NCBI GenBank assembly: GCA_013146195.2
Contig: CM028377.1
Coordinates: 62,208,285 to 62,272,284 of the forward strand
Source: Codonopsis lanceolata
Taxonomy: Eukaryota; Streptophyta; Magnoliopsida; Asterales; Campanulaceae
DNA length: 64,000 nucleotides
Direction: 5' to 3'
The notes under the pieces were generated by a model that was not told the origin of the DNA, did no database searches, and saw only the letters and a program-made list of their open reading frames with translations. The translations under genes and the position numbers were made by a program. Below, one piece after another: positions 1 through 11,185 of this stretch (position 1 is the stretch's first letter; every line of letters starts with the position of its first letter).

Positions 1-161
1 CCTCCTTTTGACACTATGGCCCCTGCATTTCATTGTTTTACGCGTCCTGGTTTGTCTTTTGCATTTTTAAACCCTGTAACTTGACAATTGTTAAGTTTAA
101 AAATGTCTTGATATCGCATGTCAATGTTAGATACCAGGGGTACGAAATTGGGGTGTCTACA
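1..161 (-). repeat. Start of 3' LTR, copy A
   Basis: On the minus strand this begins TGTAGACACCCC, preceded by a purine-rich tract at 162-172 (GAGGGGCTTTG), as expected for a polypurine tract next to a 3' LTR. It aligns with about 48,720-48,883. The rest of the LTR lies outside the window. Confidence 0.6.
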
Positions 162-409
162 AAGCCCCTCAACGATGGAGTTTACAGGTAACCCGCAACT
201 TACCGAGTAAACGAACATCATTGATAAGAAATAGACTCCCAAATTTCGTGGAAATTATAATGGGGAGTAATGCAATAGGTATCAGGTATAATGCAACAGT
301 TTATAATGCAAACCAAATCTCACATATCCCAGACATATTTAGTCGGTTATAGCAGGCTATCGTAGTTTTTAAGCAGATATACAATTTAAGTGCTCTGATG
401 GTCGGACCT

Positions 410-465
410 ACCAAAGTAGGCTGCCTACGTATCCCTTAATAAAAGGAATCAGACCAAACGTAGTT
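410..465 (-). repeat. Conserved 3'-LTR-proximal block of the Tat family
   Basis: This block, containing GATACGTAGGCAGCCTAC on the minus strand, is found again at 49,125-49,180 (same orientation) and at 63,925-63,990 (opposite orientation). It is one of the best conserved stretches of the family although it contains no reading frame. I infer a cis-acting role or a recent common origin. Confidence 0.6.
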
Positions 466-504
466 CGGTCCGATGCAAACAAACAACGCTAGGTGGAATG
501 CCAA

Positions 505-1010
505 GATCAAACATCATATCCTCAAAGGGCCGAACCCTTTGCCGAATACGATGGTGGGATATATCGCCTCCTCAGGACAGGGTCCTTCGTCGAAGCACGA
601 TTGCCTTTTAACTTTCCCGGGGTCTCCGCCCCTTCACAGAAAAAAGGCTGAACACAATCTGATCAAACATCGTATCCTCAAAGGGTCGAACCCTTTGCCG
701 AACACGATGGTGGGATATATCGCCTCCTCAGGACAGGGTCCTTCGTCGAAGCACGATAGCCTTTTAATTGTCCCGGGGTCTCCACCCCTTCGCAGAAAAG
801 GCTGAACACAATCAGATCAAACATCGTATCCTCAAAGGGTCGAACCCTTTACCGAACACGATGGTAGGACACATCATGGGTTGATCATTCCCCTTGGGGT
901 TACGCCCCGCGAGGAGATGATCCTATGCTACACCTATAAAGCAGGAAAACATCGCATCCTCAAAGGTAAAGACCCCTTGACAAACATGATGGTGGAACAC
1001 ATCATTTTTG
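505..1010. repeat. About 155-bp tandem repeat, three copies plus a partial fourth
   Basis: Units begin at about 505, 661 and 815 with GATCAAACATC, with a degenerate fourth near 946. Each contains CCTCAAAGGG followed by CGAACCCTTT, a small inverted repeat. The reading frame through the first two units is open but has no recognisable domain. Copies B and C lack the expansion, so it is specific to copy A. Confidence 0.8.
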
Positions 1011-1127
1011 CAAAGAAAGGGTAAAATACTTTACCTTCTCTTACCATTGCCTTGCTTTTGCTAATTCGGCGACTTCTGCTGCTTCGGTGTCTTCTGCTGC
1101 TTCGGCGGCTAGATTTTTTCCTGTTGC

Positions 1128-1450
1128 TGCATTTCCAGCTTTGGCTGAAAATTTTCTTTTGCTACTTTTCCAGCTTTTGCTGGAATTTTTCTTTTGCTGC
1201 CTTTCCAACTTCTGCTGGAAATTTTCTTCTTGCTGCATTTCCAACTTCTACTGGAAATTTTCTTTTGCTGCTTTTCCAACTTCTACTGGAAATTTTCTTT
1301 TTTTGCTTATTTGCTCTCTCTTTTTTTCTTGCATTTTCTTCTTTTTTGCATTTTTTTCTTTTTCGTAAAGTACATTTTTTTCTTGCTATGCACATTTTTT
1401 TCTTGCTATGCGCATTTTTTCTTGCTATACACATTTTTTCTTGCTTCTTG
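1128..1450. repeat. Minisatellite in Tat copy A spacer
   Basis: About 35-bp units containing TTTCCAACTTCTACTGGAAA (itself an inverted repeat) run from about 1,128 to 1,302. They are followed by shorter CTTGCTATGCACA plus T-run units to about 1,450. The same place in copy B (49,612-49,830) and copy C (about 63,830-63,900) holds different low-complexity repeats. Long open frames on both strands here are a by-product of the repeat. Confidence 0.75.
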
Positions 1451-1838
1451 CTGAGAATTTTACCTTTGCTGCTGATTCTTTTTGCTTTTCTGATCATTTT
1501 GCGGTTGACCTGCTGGGGATATGAGCTTTTATTTGATTTTGGATGGATGGCCGCCAATTTTTGCTAACAAAGCTAACTTTGTTAACTTTCCATTAAGCTT
1601 TAGGGGAAATTTTGCAACTTTAGAAATTTGAGGACTTAAGTGCTGAACTTTTGAACTTTGGAGGGGGAAAAGGGAAAATTCCCTTTTCTTCCCTCATAAG
1701 TGACGGGAAATGGGAGCAGAAACAGTTATGCTTCTTCATTTCTTTCTTCGTTTCCTTTGGCCGCCATTGTTACTGCTGTCCATTTCTTTCTCATTTCTTC
1801 TCTTTTTCTTCCGCTAATTTGTGTGTTTTTCTTAATAG

Positions 1839-2018
1839 ATGACTTCTTCTTCGCGATCTCGGAAGGGAAAGGCACCGATGTACCCGGATTCGGGCGAAGA
1901 GAGGAAAGAACTTCCTCCCTTGATCCGAAATCATGTCAAATATTATTATTCGAATGATGATTGGAGCAATCTCCTTCGTGATCGGAACACCCACGTGTCA
2001 AATCTTTTGAATTCAACT
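1839..2018 (+). pseudogene. PMD accessory gene, exon 1 only (copy A)
   Basis: An ATG follows a pyrimidine-rich leader. The 180-bp exon encodes 60 residues beginning MTSSSRSRKGKAPM, a basic serine-rich N-terminus that could act as a nuclear localisation signal (inference), and ends at a canonical GTAAGT donor. Copies B (50,488-50,667) and C (63,277-63,456) have an exon of the same length and phase. The frame is intact, but the downstream PMD exons are absent, so the copy cannot make the full protein. It runs antisense to the retrotransposon that carries it. Confidence 0.7.
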
Positions 2019-3092
2019 GTAAGTTTCTTTTTCTCAAACCCATTTGGATGATTTTTCAGATCTGCTAGATTTCTCTGCTGTTTTGGGCTTTTGGAGCATC
2101 CATGATCCTGCTTATGATGCTTATGCATGTAATTTATGTGCTAGAATGATACAATTTTGCAATTTATCCATGACAAAATATGAAATTCATGCGATTTACT
2201 TTTGCAATGCATACTTTGAATTGTAGGCACTATTTGACTTTGTGATGCACATTTTATATCATTGATGCAATTTGGCTACATGATGCATGTTTACACTGAA
2301 AAATATTTGTATATGATGCATGCCTATGAAATAGACTTTTTGAAATCATGATGCACATTTTTTTTGGATACATTCTCGGGCACATTTTTGGATGCATGCA
2401 AAATGTAATAAGAATATTTTATGCGATAATATTCACTTTTATGAATGCATATGCTGCAGAAACATGACAAACACCATGTAAATATTTTCTTTCAAGATTT
2501 GCAACATTTCATTTTTGAGAATGCTAAAAATGCAATCATTTGGAAGATTAATGCAAATGATGAATCACTAATGCGTGCACATATCATTTTTATGGGGATG
2601 CAAATGTGACATAGAAAATTTATTAGATGCTTGCTAAAATATTGCATGAGCATTTTTCAATATATGCAACATGTGTTTATTATTATTTTTTTCTTGAATG
2701 CAAAACACACATTTTTTTTAATTAAAAAAAACATTTTTTATGCATGCTAAAGTGCAATTTTTTTTTATGCGGGGATGCCAAAATATTTTTCTTTCTTTTT
2801 GATTGTAAAACACGTTTTTTTATATACATGCAGGAGTGCATCTCTTTTTTTCTTTTTTTTTTACATGCAGGAATGCAAAAATATTTCTCTTTCTTTTTGA
2901 TTGCAAAAGATGCTTTTTTTTTAATACAAAAATGCAATTAAAAATTTTTTCGAATGCAAAAAACATATATTTTTTTATGAATGCAAAAGATGCATTTTTT
3001 TATGATGCAAAAGATGCATTTTTTTTTCTTGATTAAAATTGAATAGAAAAAATCTCATATATATGTATATATTTATTTATTTATCTATTTTT
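2019..3092 (+). other. Remnant of PMD intron 1 (copy A)
   Basis: This AT-rich sequence starts at a GTAAGT donor. Its first part aligns with introns at 50,668 and 63,276. It is unusually rich in ATGC-containing words and becomes a loose array of AATGCAAAAGATGCATTTTT-like units toward 2,880-3,030. No acceptor or second exon follows. Confidence 0.6.
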
Positions 3093-4099
3093 TATAGGTA
3101 AGTGTGACCCCTAGTCTTGCCATCTCTCCCACCCCTTGGGTCAGATATATATTTATTTTCTTATAAATTTGTCAATTATTTGTTAAATCTAACCTTAGCC
3201 TATGTCCGATCTATAGATTTCACATATAAAATTACTTAAATTTTTATAAGTATTCGACGGTTAAACAAAAAATATTTGAATGGCAATAGGAAATTATACA
3301 ATAATTATATGAAATTGTAGAGTATTAACAGAGTATTACCATACAATAATTATTTTTTCCAGAGTTAAGAGTTAATTTATTGTAGTTGCTCAGTTACTAA
3401 TTTGTCTTTTATGTTTACTAATTTATATGAAATTGTTTGTAAATTTCATAATATGTTATAATTATACCCGTTTATATTACTGTTGTATGAAGTAAATTAC
3501 TGATTGTTATATAATTTATTGATATTATTGATATATAAACTTGTTATAAAATATAGAAAACATTTTTATTAGAATAATGGAAATACCTAAGCATCTCGAA
3601 CAACAAATTGGTTCTAAAAATCTTCAAGTTTTAGAACTATAAGAATCTAAAATTTATAAGAATGAAGAAGAATTAAACGTTGCATAAAAATAATTAATCA
3701 TATTACTTATAAATTAAGCTTCAAAACATCGAAACAAAATGATTTGTTTCAAAAATATTTATTGCATTTAGTTTGTACACTTCATACGGTTGCAAATAAC
3801 TATGGTTGACAATCATTTTATATTCTCCTTGAAGAGACATTAATTTAATGTATGTGCTCTTTTACTAATTTGTCGTTGTCTATCAACAAATTTATCTGAC
3901 ATTCATCTTTTATATTTTATATTACATCGATGAATAACTTTTAAATAAAGTTAGATAAAATATTAAAACTTTCATGAGGTAATGATAATATTCTATATTA
4001 AACAATATATTGTTTAGTAAGCCTGTTAATGTAATTCGTTTTTTACTAAAAGAAAAAAATATTATAATTATTTTGGACGTTTACCAAAAATATTTAATG
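3093..4099. other. AT-rich DNA, nothing recognised
   Basis: No open frame, inverted termini or homology to other parts of the window could be seen. It lies between truncated Tat copy A and the C-rich segment before the large solo LTR. Confidence 0.4.
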
Positions 4100-4554
4100 T
4101 AATTCACTTTTTACTGAGTCTCCTTCCTTTGTCAACGCCGTCCTCTTTCCGGTGAAACCTAGTAACCCCGTCAGAACCAGACACCATCTTCAATCACCTA
4201 CTTCAAATTTCGGCGAAGGCAGCAAGTGTCCCATGTTCGCTCGCCCTTAACACCAAGCGAACCAGACACGGGTGCTCTCTGCTTTCGTCTTCATTGAAGG
4301 CCACCTCGAGTCCATCCACCATAGTCGCTGTCTCTCAATCTCTTTCCAACCCAACATTGTTGGCCTCCTTCGTGCTCTGTCTCCGGCCAAAACCCCCCCT
4401 TTCATCTGCTATCACCTTCTCTCTCTCTCAGCCCTCTCACCATCCCAAATCAGTCGTCATTTCTCTTCGATCAACTTCCCTTAACAGAGCCGGGCCGAGC
4501 CTCCATCCGTCAAAACCCAAAGAACCTCGCTCGCTCGATTTCTCCAAGATCAAG
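4100..4554. other. C-rich unassigned segment split by a solo LTR
   Basis: Base composition changes sharply from AT-rich to C-rich with CTCTCT tracts, as in plant 5' UTR or first-exon DNA. An open frame from 4,294 is Ser/Pro-rich but runs straight into the LTR that follows, and I recognise no domain. The segment resumes at 7,884 as AT-rich DNA. It could be a gene fragment or the edge of an unidentified element. Confidence 0.3.
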
Positions 4555-7500
4555 TGTGACGACCGACCCGACCCCGAGATGGAATCACAAGTCAAGTCGC
4601 CCAAATAGGACAACAATACAATCAAAGACTCGCTTTGGAAAACGACGTGACGCAACATTTCGATGAAGCGACTCGACACCAAAAGGCCGGAATATTTTTA
4701 AAACTTTTACACCGATATAACAATTAATACAATTATACCAAATCATCGGCGACTTTACTACCGAACCCAACACTACACGCTTCATGCAAATATACCTCGA
4801 CGGCTATAACATGCCTGAGAACAACATACTTAAATAAGAGCTAAAGTAATGCCCAAATGGAAGTTTTAAACAGATGAACCATAATACAGCCTATTCAAGG
4901 CTCTACAGACATGCGCCCAAGACTCAAAATAGAATACCAAGATAGACACAAATACAACAAAACCAAATTCCCAAGCGAAGTCTAAATGACTTGTTATACC
5001 CAACGCCCTTACAAAACGTAACAAAATAAGGACATCTAAAAACCAAAACCTCGTCGCGTGCGATCACGACAAGCGCAAATCCTCAACACCTCAACGAGCG
5101 GTACTGAACGGCTCGGATCTAAAGCAAGAAAGGGAGGGGTAAGTCATAAAGACTTTGTGAGTTAACAATTATGCATGTCATGGCATCATGCAAAGATACA
5201 TATCAAGATATCATTTTTAATATCAAGTCAATCAAAGCGCTCATTTAATAAACACTTAAAACACATATCCATGGTAGCACATTGTTTCACATAAGTGCTA
5301 TAAAGGTAAACCACATATACGGAGGATATGATATGAAACCGATGCCGCCACGTAGCTCCCGCAATACACAACGTTAACATTCGTGCCAATGATACCCGTG
5401 ATTAGTGTATCAAAGTATCGAAGTTCTCTACTCGAGTACCGAATTCTTCGCCGGTACCAAGCTCTCTCTTGGTACTTAGACCTTCCAATGTGCTCTCTTG
5501 GTTACAAAGAAAGGTGCTACTTCCCCACCGTGGCCAACAAAGGCGTGTGTGATAAAAACCCGGTATAACAACCCATCACTATCACGAGCCCCATAACTCG
5601 TGACGGCGATGCATTGTCACACCAACGACTCAATCAAATATGCCACCGACTCATGCAATGCCAAGTAGATGTTTACGGGTCATGAAATTCAAATAAGGAA
5701 TAAGTTCGACAAGAGCGAACTTATTCAACAAGTAGTTGTTTACTCATTTAAGGAATCAAATAAGAATTCGACATGTCAAATAGGTACACTATTCTACAAC
5801 ATGCTCTCAATCATGCATTTACTTCACACGATCACACAAACCACATAAGAACTCGATCGAGTCTTATAAGCACACATTTCAATTATGCCCTTCAATCCAT
5901 CCCAAAGTCACGTAAGCTAATTCATTAGTCTAACGCACTAAATTCATCATGTTAAATAGATATATCATTCTCTAACATGCTCTCGATCATGCATTTACTT
6001 CACACGATCACATAAACCGCATAAGAACTCAATCGAGTCTTAAAAGCACATAAACCTCAAGGCATAAGCATCAATCCATCTCAAAGTATCGAAAGCTAAT
6101 TCATTAGTCTAACGAACTACATTCGTCCGTAGGGATTGATTGTGAGTCGGTATTGTTCATAACTCCCTAATTTCAACTCCGTGAGTTTTACTAAAATTCA
6201 ACCAAGAAGAGCATCGACACTATATGTATCACATTGCCCTCTCCTAAGTTCTCCGATCATTTAGAACTTGATAACTAAGCCGCTCATGTCCTCGAACTAG
6301 CCTTAAACACAATCTCGAAGTTTCAAACCCTAGTTTCGGTGATTTTGTTAAACCTTGAATTGAACCGAATTCTTTCACAAGAGTTATTCCCAAGCTTAAT
6401 ACAAACAACATTCATGCTTTAATAAATGTCAAAATCATAACTTCATAGAGATTTCATAAAATCATACTCACATTTTATATGTTGAATTGAAGGTTGTGTC
6501 TTCACAAAAGATGTTCACAATCAACATTAAAACAACTATAATGAAGGGGTCATGCTATTTTGTTTAACATGAAAATCTCAGGGAATTGTCACTCACCTTA
6601 GTCCTATGATTAATGGAGGAAAGGTTGATTAAAGAGAGGATTCTTGTAGAGATGATCAAGAGCTTCGATTTGGCGGTCTCGGTTCGACAATCGGACCACC
6701 GGATCTCCGGGAAATGGTCCTTCAACCTAGGTTCTCCTCCATGGACGAATTTGGAGCTCAAGCTTCTGGTTCTCTGGTTTTGTTAGACAAAAATGGCTGG
6801 AAGGCTGAATATTTGTGTTTATATACTTCCCACTATGTCCCTAATCCAAGTGAAAGGCTTTAAGAGACTTCTAATTGGCCAAGGCATGCTAGCCTTTGAT
6901 AAGCCATGATCCAAGGGTCTAAAAGGGTGTTAGACAAGTCAACAAAGGTGGCCTCAAGTCATCAAGGTCGGCCAAGGGGCAAGGGTTCAAGAGTCATTAG
7001 CCAAATCCACTCAAAACTCACAAATGCGAAAACTGGACAACAGATAGTCAATCTTGTAAAATCTACCATAAATAGCTCACACCTCCAAATGCGGTGATTA
7101 TTGATTTTTATCAAACTAGACTATTTAAAATATAGTTTAGCCTTTTAAATTACTCAATTTGGACTTATATTCATCAAAATATGGCTACTACAAGTTCAAG
7201 TACAGAAGCTGATTTCCTGAAAACAGAATTCTGGCACAGCCGTAAGTCAAGACCTAAATGAGGTACTTATACACCTTGGAAAAATATCATATTTTACAGG
7301 GAGTATACTAACATATGTAGGTAGAACATACTAAATTTTTAGAAAATTCTCTTTAGTAGATTGGTACCAGAATTTTCCCGAAGTTCGCCCAAAAACTGGA
7401 CTGAATCTGTGAAGTAATAAGTTGATCATCATATTTCCAAATGCAACCAATCTATGAACATGTATAAGGCTTGTTTAAACATGGTTATGGCTTGTATTCA

Positions 7501-7878
7501 AGGCCTAGAACTCAACCGAACTTCTCTCGGGACGAAATGAAGGCAATACAAGCAATGATGTTAAACCACAAAACACAAACGAAGCAACGAAGCTTCTAAA
7601 CTCCCAACCAAGCATGAAACAACTAAGATGAACATTGTAAATCTTGTATGCAATGTATTAAGACTCTCATGAAACTTATTAAGGTGCTAACACGTTAATA
7701 CGAACACCCGAAACAACAACAACAAGGCATGCAACGCATGGAAGACCATTATTCTATTATGATCTCAACCAACTCAATGCCAACACGATATGAATGAAAT
7801 GAAGTCTCAAATATGTCAAGGCATATTAAAAACATGTCATAATGATGACAAACATGAAATGGGGTTTGGGTTCTCACA
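4555..7878. mobile_element. 3.3-kb solo LTR
   Basis: The sequence begins TGTGACGACCGACCCGACCC and ends GGGTTCTCACA. It is flanked on both sides by TCAAG (4,550-4,554 and 7,879-7,883), a 5-bp target-site duplication typical of LTR retrotransposon integration. No gag or pol reading frame is present, and there is no second LTR, so this is read as a solo LTR left by LTR-LTR recombination. The length and the TGTGACGACC start are compatible with the long LTRs of Ty3 chromovirus-type elements, but the lineage is not proven. A second diverged copy starts at 44,661. Confidence 0.7.
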
Positions 7879-7883
7879 TCAAG

Positions 7884-8149
7884 TGTCCCCTTTTTTATTT
7901 GTTATATTTTATGCGTTTACTTGAATTGTGATTTAAGCCCAAGGGAATTTTCGGGTTTCTACAATTGTTTTAAGTTTTTCATCCAAAAAATTGGATGGAG
8001 TGATGAACGTGCTATATGTTGCTAAGTACAATTATTAAATTGAAAAAAATAATTGTAGAGTCATCATATTACAAAAAGTGAAAAAGTAGGATGACCAAAT
8101 TGCGATTTAAGCAATTATCTTTTGCTACCCAAAATCGTTTTGTACGAGA
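7884..8149. other. AT-rich spacer, nothing recognised
   Basis: Short stretch between the solo LTR and the degenerate repeat array. No coding or structural signal was seen. Confidence 0.35.
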
Positions 8150-8387
8150 TAGATTTATCACATTTGATTTAGACCCGTTTCACTTGATTATGACTCCAAA
8201 TTTTCATCGTACAAGTGATTTTTTGTGGATAGATTTTATCAATTCTCATAGATTTTAATCTTTCAATTACATATTCATATGATCAATTTTGAATATTTAC
8301 CTTATTTTTCGTTTTTTTCAAATTAGTCTTATTAATTTTTTACAACTTTTGCAAAAAAAAAAAAAAAACTATTAAAACCGTGCATAC

Positions 8388-8392
<5 letters not shown>

Positions 8393-8454
<62 letters not shown>
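8393..8454. repeat. (TA)n microsatellite
   Basis: About 31 TA dinucleotides inside the degenerate repeat array. Confidence 0.9.
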
Positions 8455-8456
<2 letters not shown>

Positions 8457-9126
8457 AAAAAGAATTCTGCAAAAAATTAAAACCAGATAGATTTTAAAAT
8501 CAGTGTCTCCTTTATACATGGTAATTTATTTTTAAAAAAAAATTTCTGCCAAAATCAGTTAATAGCAGATATATTTTATTTCATTTGACTTAAACGTGTT
8601 TCACTTGATTATGACTCCAAATTTTCATTGTAACAGTTATTTTTGCAAATAGATTTTATCAATTCTCATAGATTTTAATATTTTCATTACATATTCATAT
8701 GATCAATTTTGAATATTTACCTTATTTTTCCTTTTTTTCAAATTATTCTCATTCTAATTTTTAATTATTTATATTATTTTTTTTCTACCAACAATTAAAA
8801 TCGGATAGATTTTAAAATCGGTGCCTTCTTTATACATAGTAAAAGTTTTTTTTTCTTTTTTACCATTTTTTATGTCAAAATCGGTTAATACCAAATAGAT
8901 TTTATCACATTTGATTTTAACGTATTTCACTTGATTATGACTCTAAATTTTCATGGTAAAAGTTTTTTTTTTTTGCGCAGATAGATTTTATCAATTCTCA
9001 AGGATTTTAATATTTCAATTTCATATGATTAATTTTTAATATTTACCTTATTTTTCGTTTTTTTCAAATTATTATAATTAAAATTTTTAATTATTTATTA
9101 CAAGTTTAGAAAATCATCTTTTATAT

Positions 9127-9131
9127 GTATG

Positions 9132-9182
<51 letters not shown>
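9127..9182. repeat. (GTAT)/(TA)n microsatellite
   Basis: A few TATG units pass into about 24 TA dinucleotides, in the same relative position of the array as the TA tract at 8,393. Confidence 0.85.
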
Positions 9183-9187
<5 letters not shown>

Positions 9188-9754
9188 CCATGCATACGGT
9201 ACTAAATATGTGTATAAATTCTTTTTTTTTTTACCGAAAAATTAAAATTGGATAGATTTTAAAACCGGTGATTTCTTTATAGGTGTTAAATGTTTTTTTT
9301 ATATCATATTTTGTTGTCAAAGTCGATTAATAGCAGATAGATTTTATCACATTTGATTTTAACATGTTTCACTTTATTAGGATTCTAATTTTTTGTGGTA
9401 AAGTTTTTTTTTTTTTTTTGAGGATAGATTTTATGACATTTGCTTTAGACGTGTTTCAATAGATTAAAACTCTTTGATTCTCATGGTAAAAGTTTTTTAT
9501 TTTTACCATTTTTTGTTGCCAAAATGGGATTTTATTACATTTGTTTTAGAAAAGTTTCATTTGATTATGATTCCTCAATTCGCATGAATTTTTAGTTTGA
9601 TGATTCGATGTGATCTCATGTTTATTTTATTTATTAATTATGTGGACATCTTACTGTTATTGATTCATTGAAATAGCTTGCAGATTTAATCTATAAAATT
9701 AAATTTTCGGAAATAATACTTAATCAATCGTGCATCGCACGGGTAATAACCTAG

Positions 9755-10337
9755 TTATGATAATAAAAAAAATTTCACGTTCGGCGTTAAGTATTTTGAG
9801 TTTGGCTATATACAGCACCCCCTTTATGAATTGAGACATTCTGGTTTGTGACTCCACACCACAAAAAGAAAGAGATTATGATCAAACAAACAAATATCGT
9901 CCGGAAATTTTATTACTGTATTTTTTTGAACAGTTCCAAACAACTATCAACCGAAATAATTTGATTTTTTTAAAAGTAATAAATAATTCGTCAATTCCAC
10001 CTGAAGAGATCAATAAAGAATTATTGTCATTTTATTAAAAAATTTGACTTTCAAACGATAACTGTTTATCAGAATGGAAGAAGTATATAACTAGCATTGA
10101 AGTTGGTTAAAATTACAATAATTCTTGAACAAAATCAGTATGTTAATATAAAAGTTGAAATACTATGAAGATTAAAAGCATTAATTTTTTTAAAAGTACT
10201 CTAAGTGAAATATTCTGAAATAATATAATAGACTCTTTGCATAGAACGAAGAGAGTAATTTATGGAGAAAAGGTTTGCATAAATGAATCCGGATTTATGG
10301 GTAATGGGTAATGTTTAAAATATGTAATAGCAAAAGC
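9755..10337. other. Spacer downstream of the TAF1B pseudogene
   Basis: AT-rich sequence between the Helitron-like terminus and the stop codon of the minus-strand TAF1B relic. It would hold the 3' UTR of that gene. No clear polyadenylation signal or other feature could be assigned. Confidence 0.3.
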
Positions 10338-10886
10338 TTAGGTTAAGAAAGTACAGATGACAAATTTAAAGTTAGAAAAACCCATTGGATCATCTGAAAC
10401 ATTTTGTTCTACATCATCGCAGCAGCAAAACTCACAAACATCAGTACAAGGCAACACTTTGAAGCACTGATCAACTTTTTTCTCTAGCCAAGCTAATGAA
10501 ATCTCCTCTCAAAATGCATTACTGCTTGATGCAAGTTCCTAACGTCAAGATCAACTACTCTTGCGCAAGTGCAGCATAAGCATAATTGTATAAACACCTT
10601 TATGGCTTTATCAGTAATCAAACCTCCTCTTTTTTGTTCTTGTCGGTATGTAACAAAAACTATTCTCTTCCATGTTCAATTTCAATCGCCTTATTGGCTC
10701 ATTTTCAGACACTGAACATGATGTCTTATTTGTGTGGGAGTTGTTTGAGTTGGTATCATCTTCATTACATTCATCTAATGGATTGCTTCCACTGCATCCA
10801 TTGGCTTGAAATCTCCTGATCGTTTGTGGTCCCCACTCCTACGTCCACAGGAGCCTGCACCATGGTCTTCCAATCGTCTTTAGATC
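10338..10886 (-). pseudogene. TAF1B: TAF1B exon 4 (C-terminus), degenerate
   Basis: The acceptor is ACTAATAG before 10,886. The frame changes early, then reads ENEPIRRLKLNMEENSFCYI and PTRTKKRRFDY. Two adjacent stop codons follow. In other frames come ARVVDLDVRNLHQAVMHFER, LAWLEKKVDQCF and DVCEFCCCDDVEQNVSDDPM, ending at a TAA at 10,338-10,340. These are the conserved C-terminal blocks of plant TAF1B. The mixed frames show advanced decay. Confidence 0.75.
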
Positions 10887-11185
10887 CTATTAGTCAACCA
10901 CAAAAAAAAAGATAAGCATAGCATTTTCCTAGCTTCACAGAACAAAGAAACAAGAGCAATGTATACGTATCCATTATTGACAAAATGCTGCAATATCCCT
11001 GTAAACAAAATTGCTTGCCCTATTTTAAAATAAAAACATAACAATTATCCGTCCCAAAACCAGTCCCACTTTAACTTTTTCTGGTCAACTAAATTAAACT
11101 TTTGACTAAAAAGAATTATAAAATATAATTAATACTTTTGAAATTCTAAAAATTGTTACTGATAGTACTCATCATATTGTATCAA

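Larger units (their letters stand above)
1..3092 (-). mobile_element. Tat-lineage Ty3 retrotransposon, copy A (3' part)
   Basis: This is the 3' portion of an LTR retrotransposon that would be transcribed on the minus strand. It reads, on the minus strand, from an antisense PMD exon through a spacer and a purine tract into the start of an LTR cut by the window edge. It aligns with 48,720-51,600 (same orientation) and with the reverse complement of 62,400-64,000. The most conserved blocks are the LTR start, the segment around 410-465, the region before PMD exon 1, and exon 1 itself. Everything beyond about 3,092 (PMD exon 2, pol) is missing, so this is a truncated copy. Assignment to the Tat lineage rests on copy B, which keeps the diagnostic extra RNase H. 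Confidence 0.7.
8150..9754. mobile_element. Probable non-autonomous Helitron (3' end defined)
   Basis: The right end carries a 5-bp-stem hairpin CGTGC-ATC-GCACG (9,729-9,741), then a short spacer and CTAG at 9,751-9,754 followed by T. That is the standard layout of a Helitron 3' terminus. Inside is a degenerate array of the phrase CACTTGATTATGACTCCAAA at about 8,181, 8,602, 8,928, 9,370 and 9,557, always near GATAGATTTTATCA. A 5' TC terminus was not located, so the left limit is approximate. No Rep/helicase coding is present. Confidence 0.45.

Noticed and set aside
473..805. 110-codon frame in the 155-bp tandem repeat
   Set aside because: Frame follows the repeat period, no start context, not present in sister copies.
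505..1010. Could the regular repeats be a CRISPR array
   Set aside because: Units are 155-bp head-to-tail copies without unique spacers, in plant nuclear DNA.
1041..1567. Long open frames on both strands (Leu/Phe-rich and Lys/Ser-rich)
   Set aside because: They follow the minisatellite repeats, have no domain, and are not conserved in copies B and C.
4272..4608. Ser/Pro-rich open frame at a C-rich segment
   Set aside because: Runs into the solo LTR that follows, has no recognised domain and is open in two frames; kept only as an unassigned segment.
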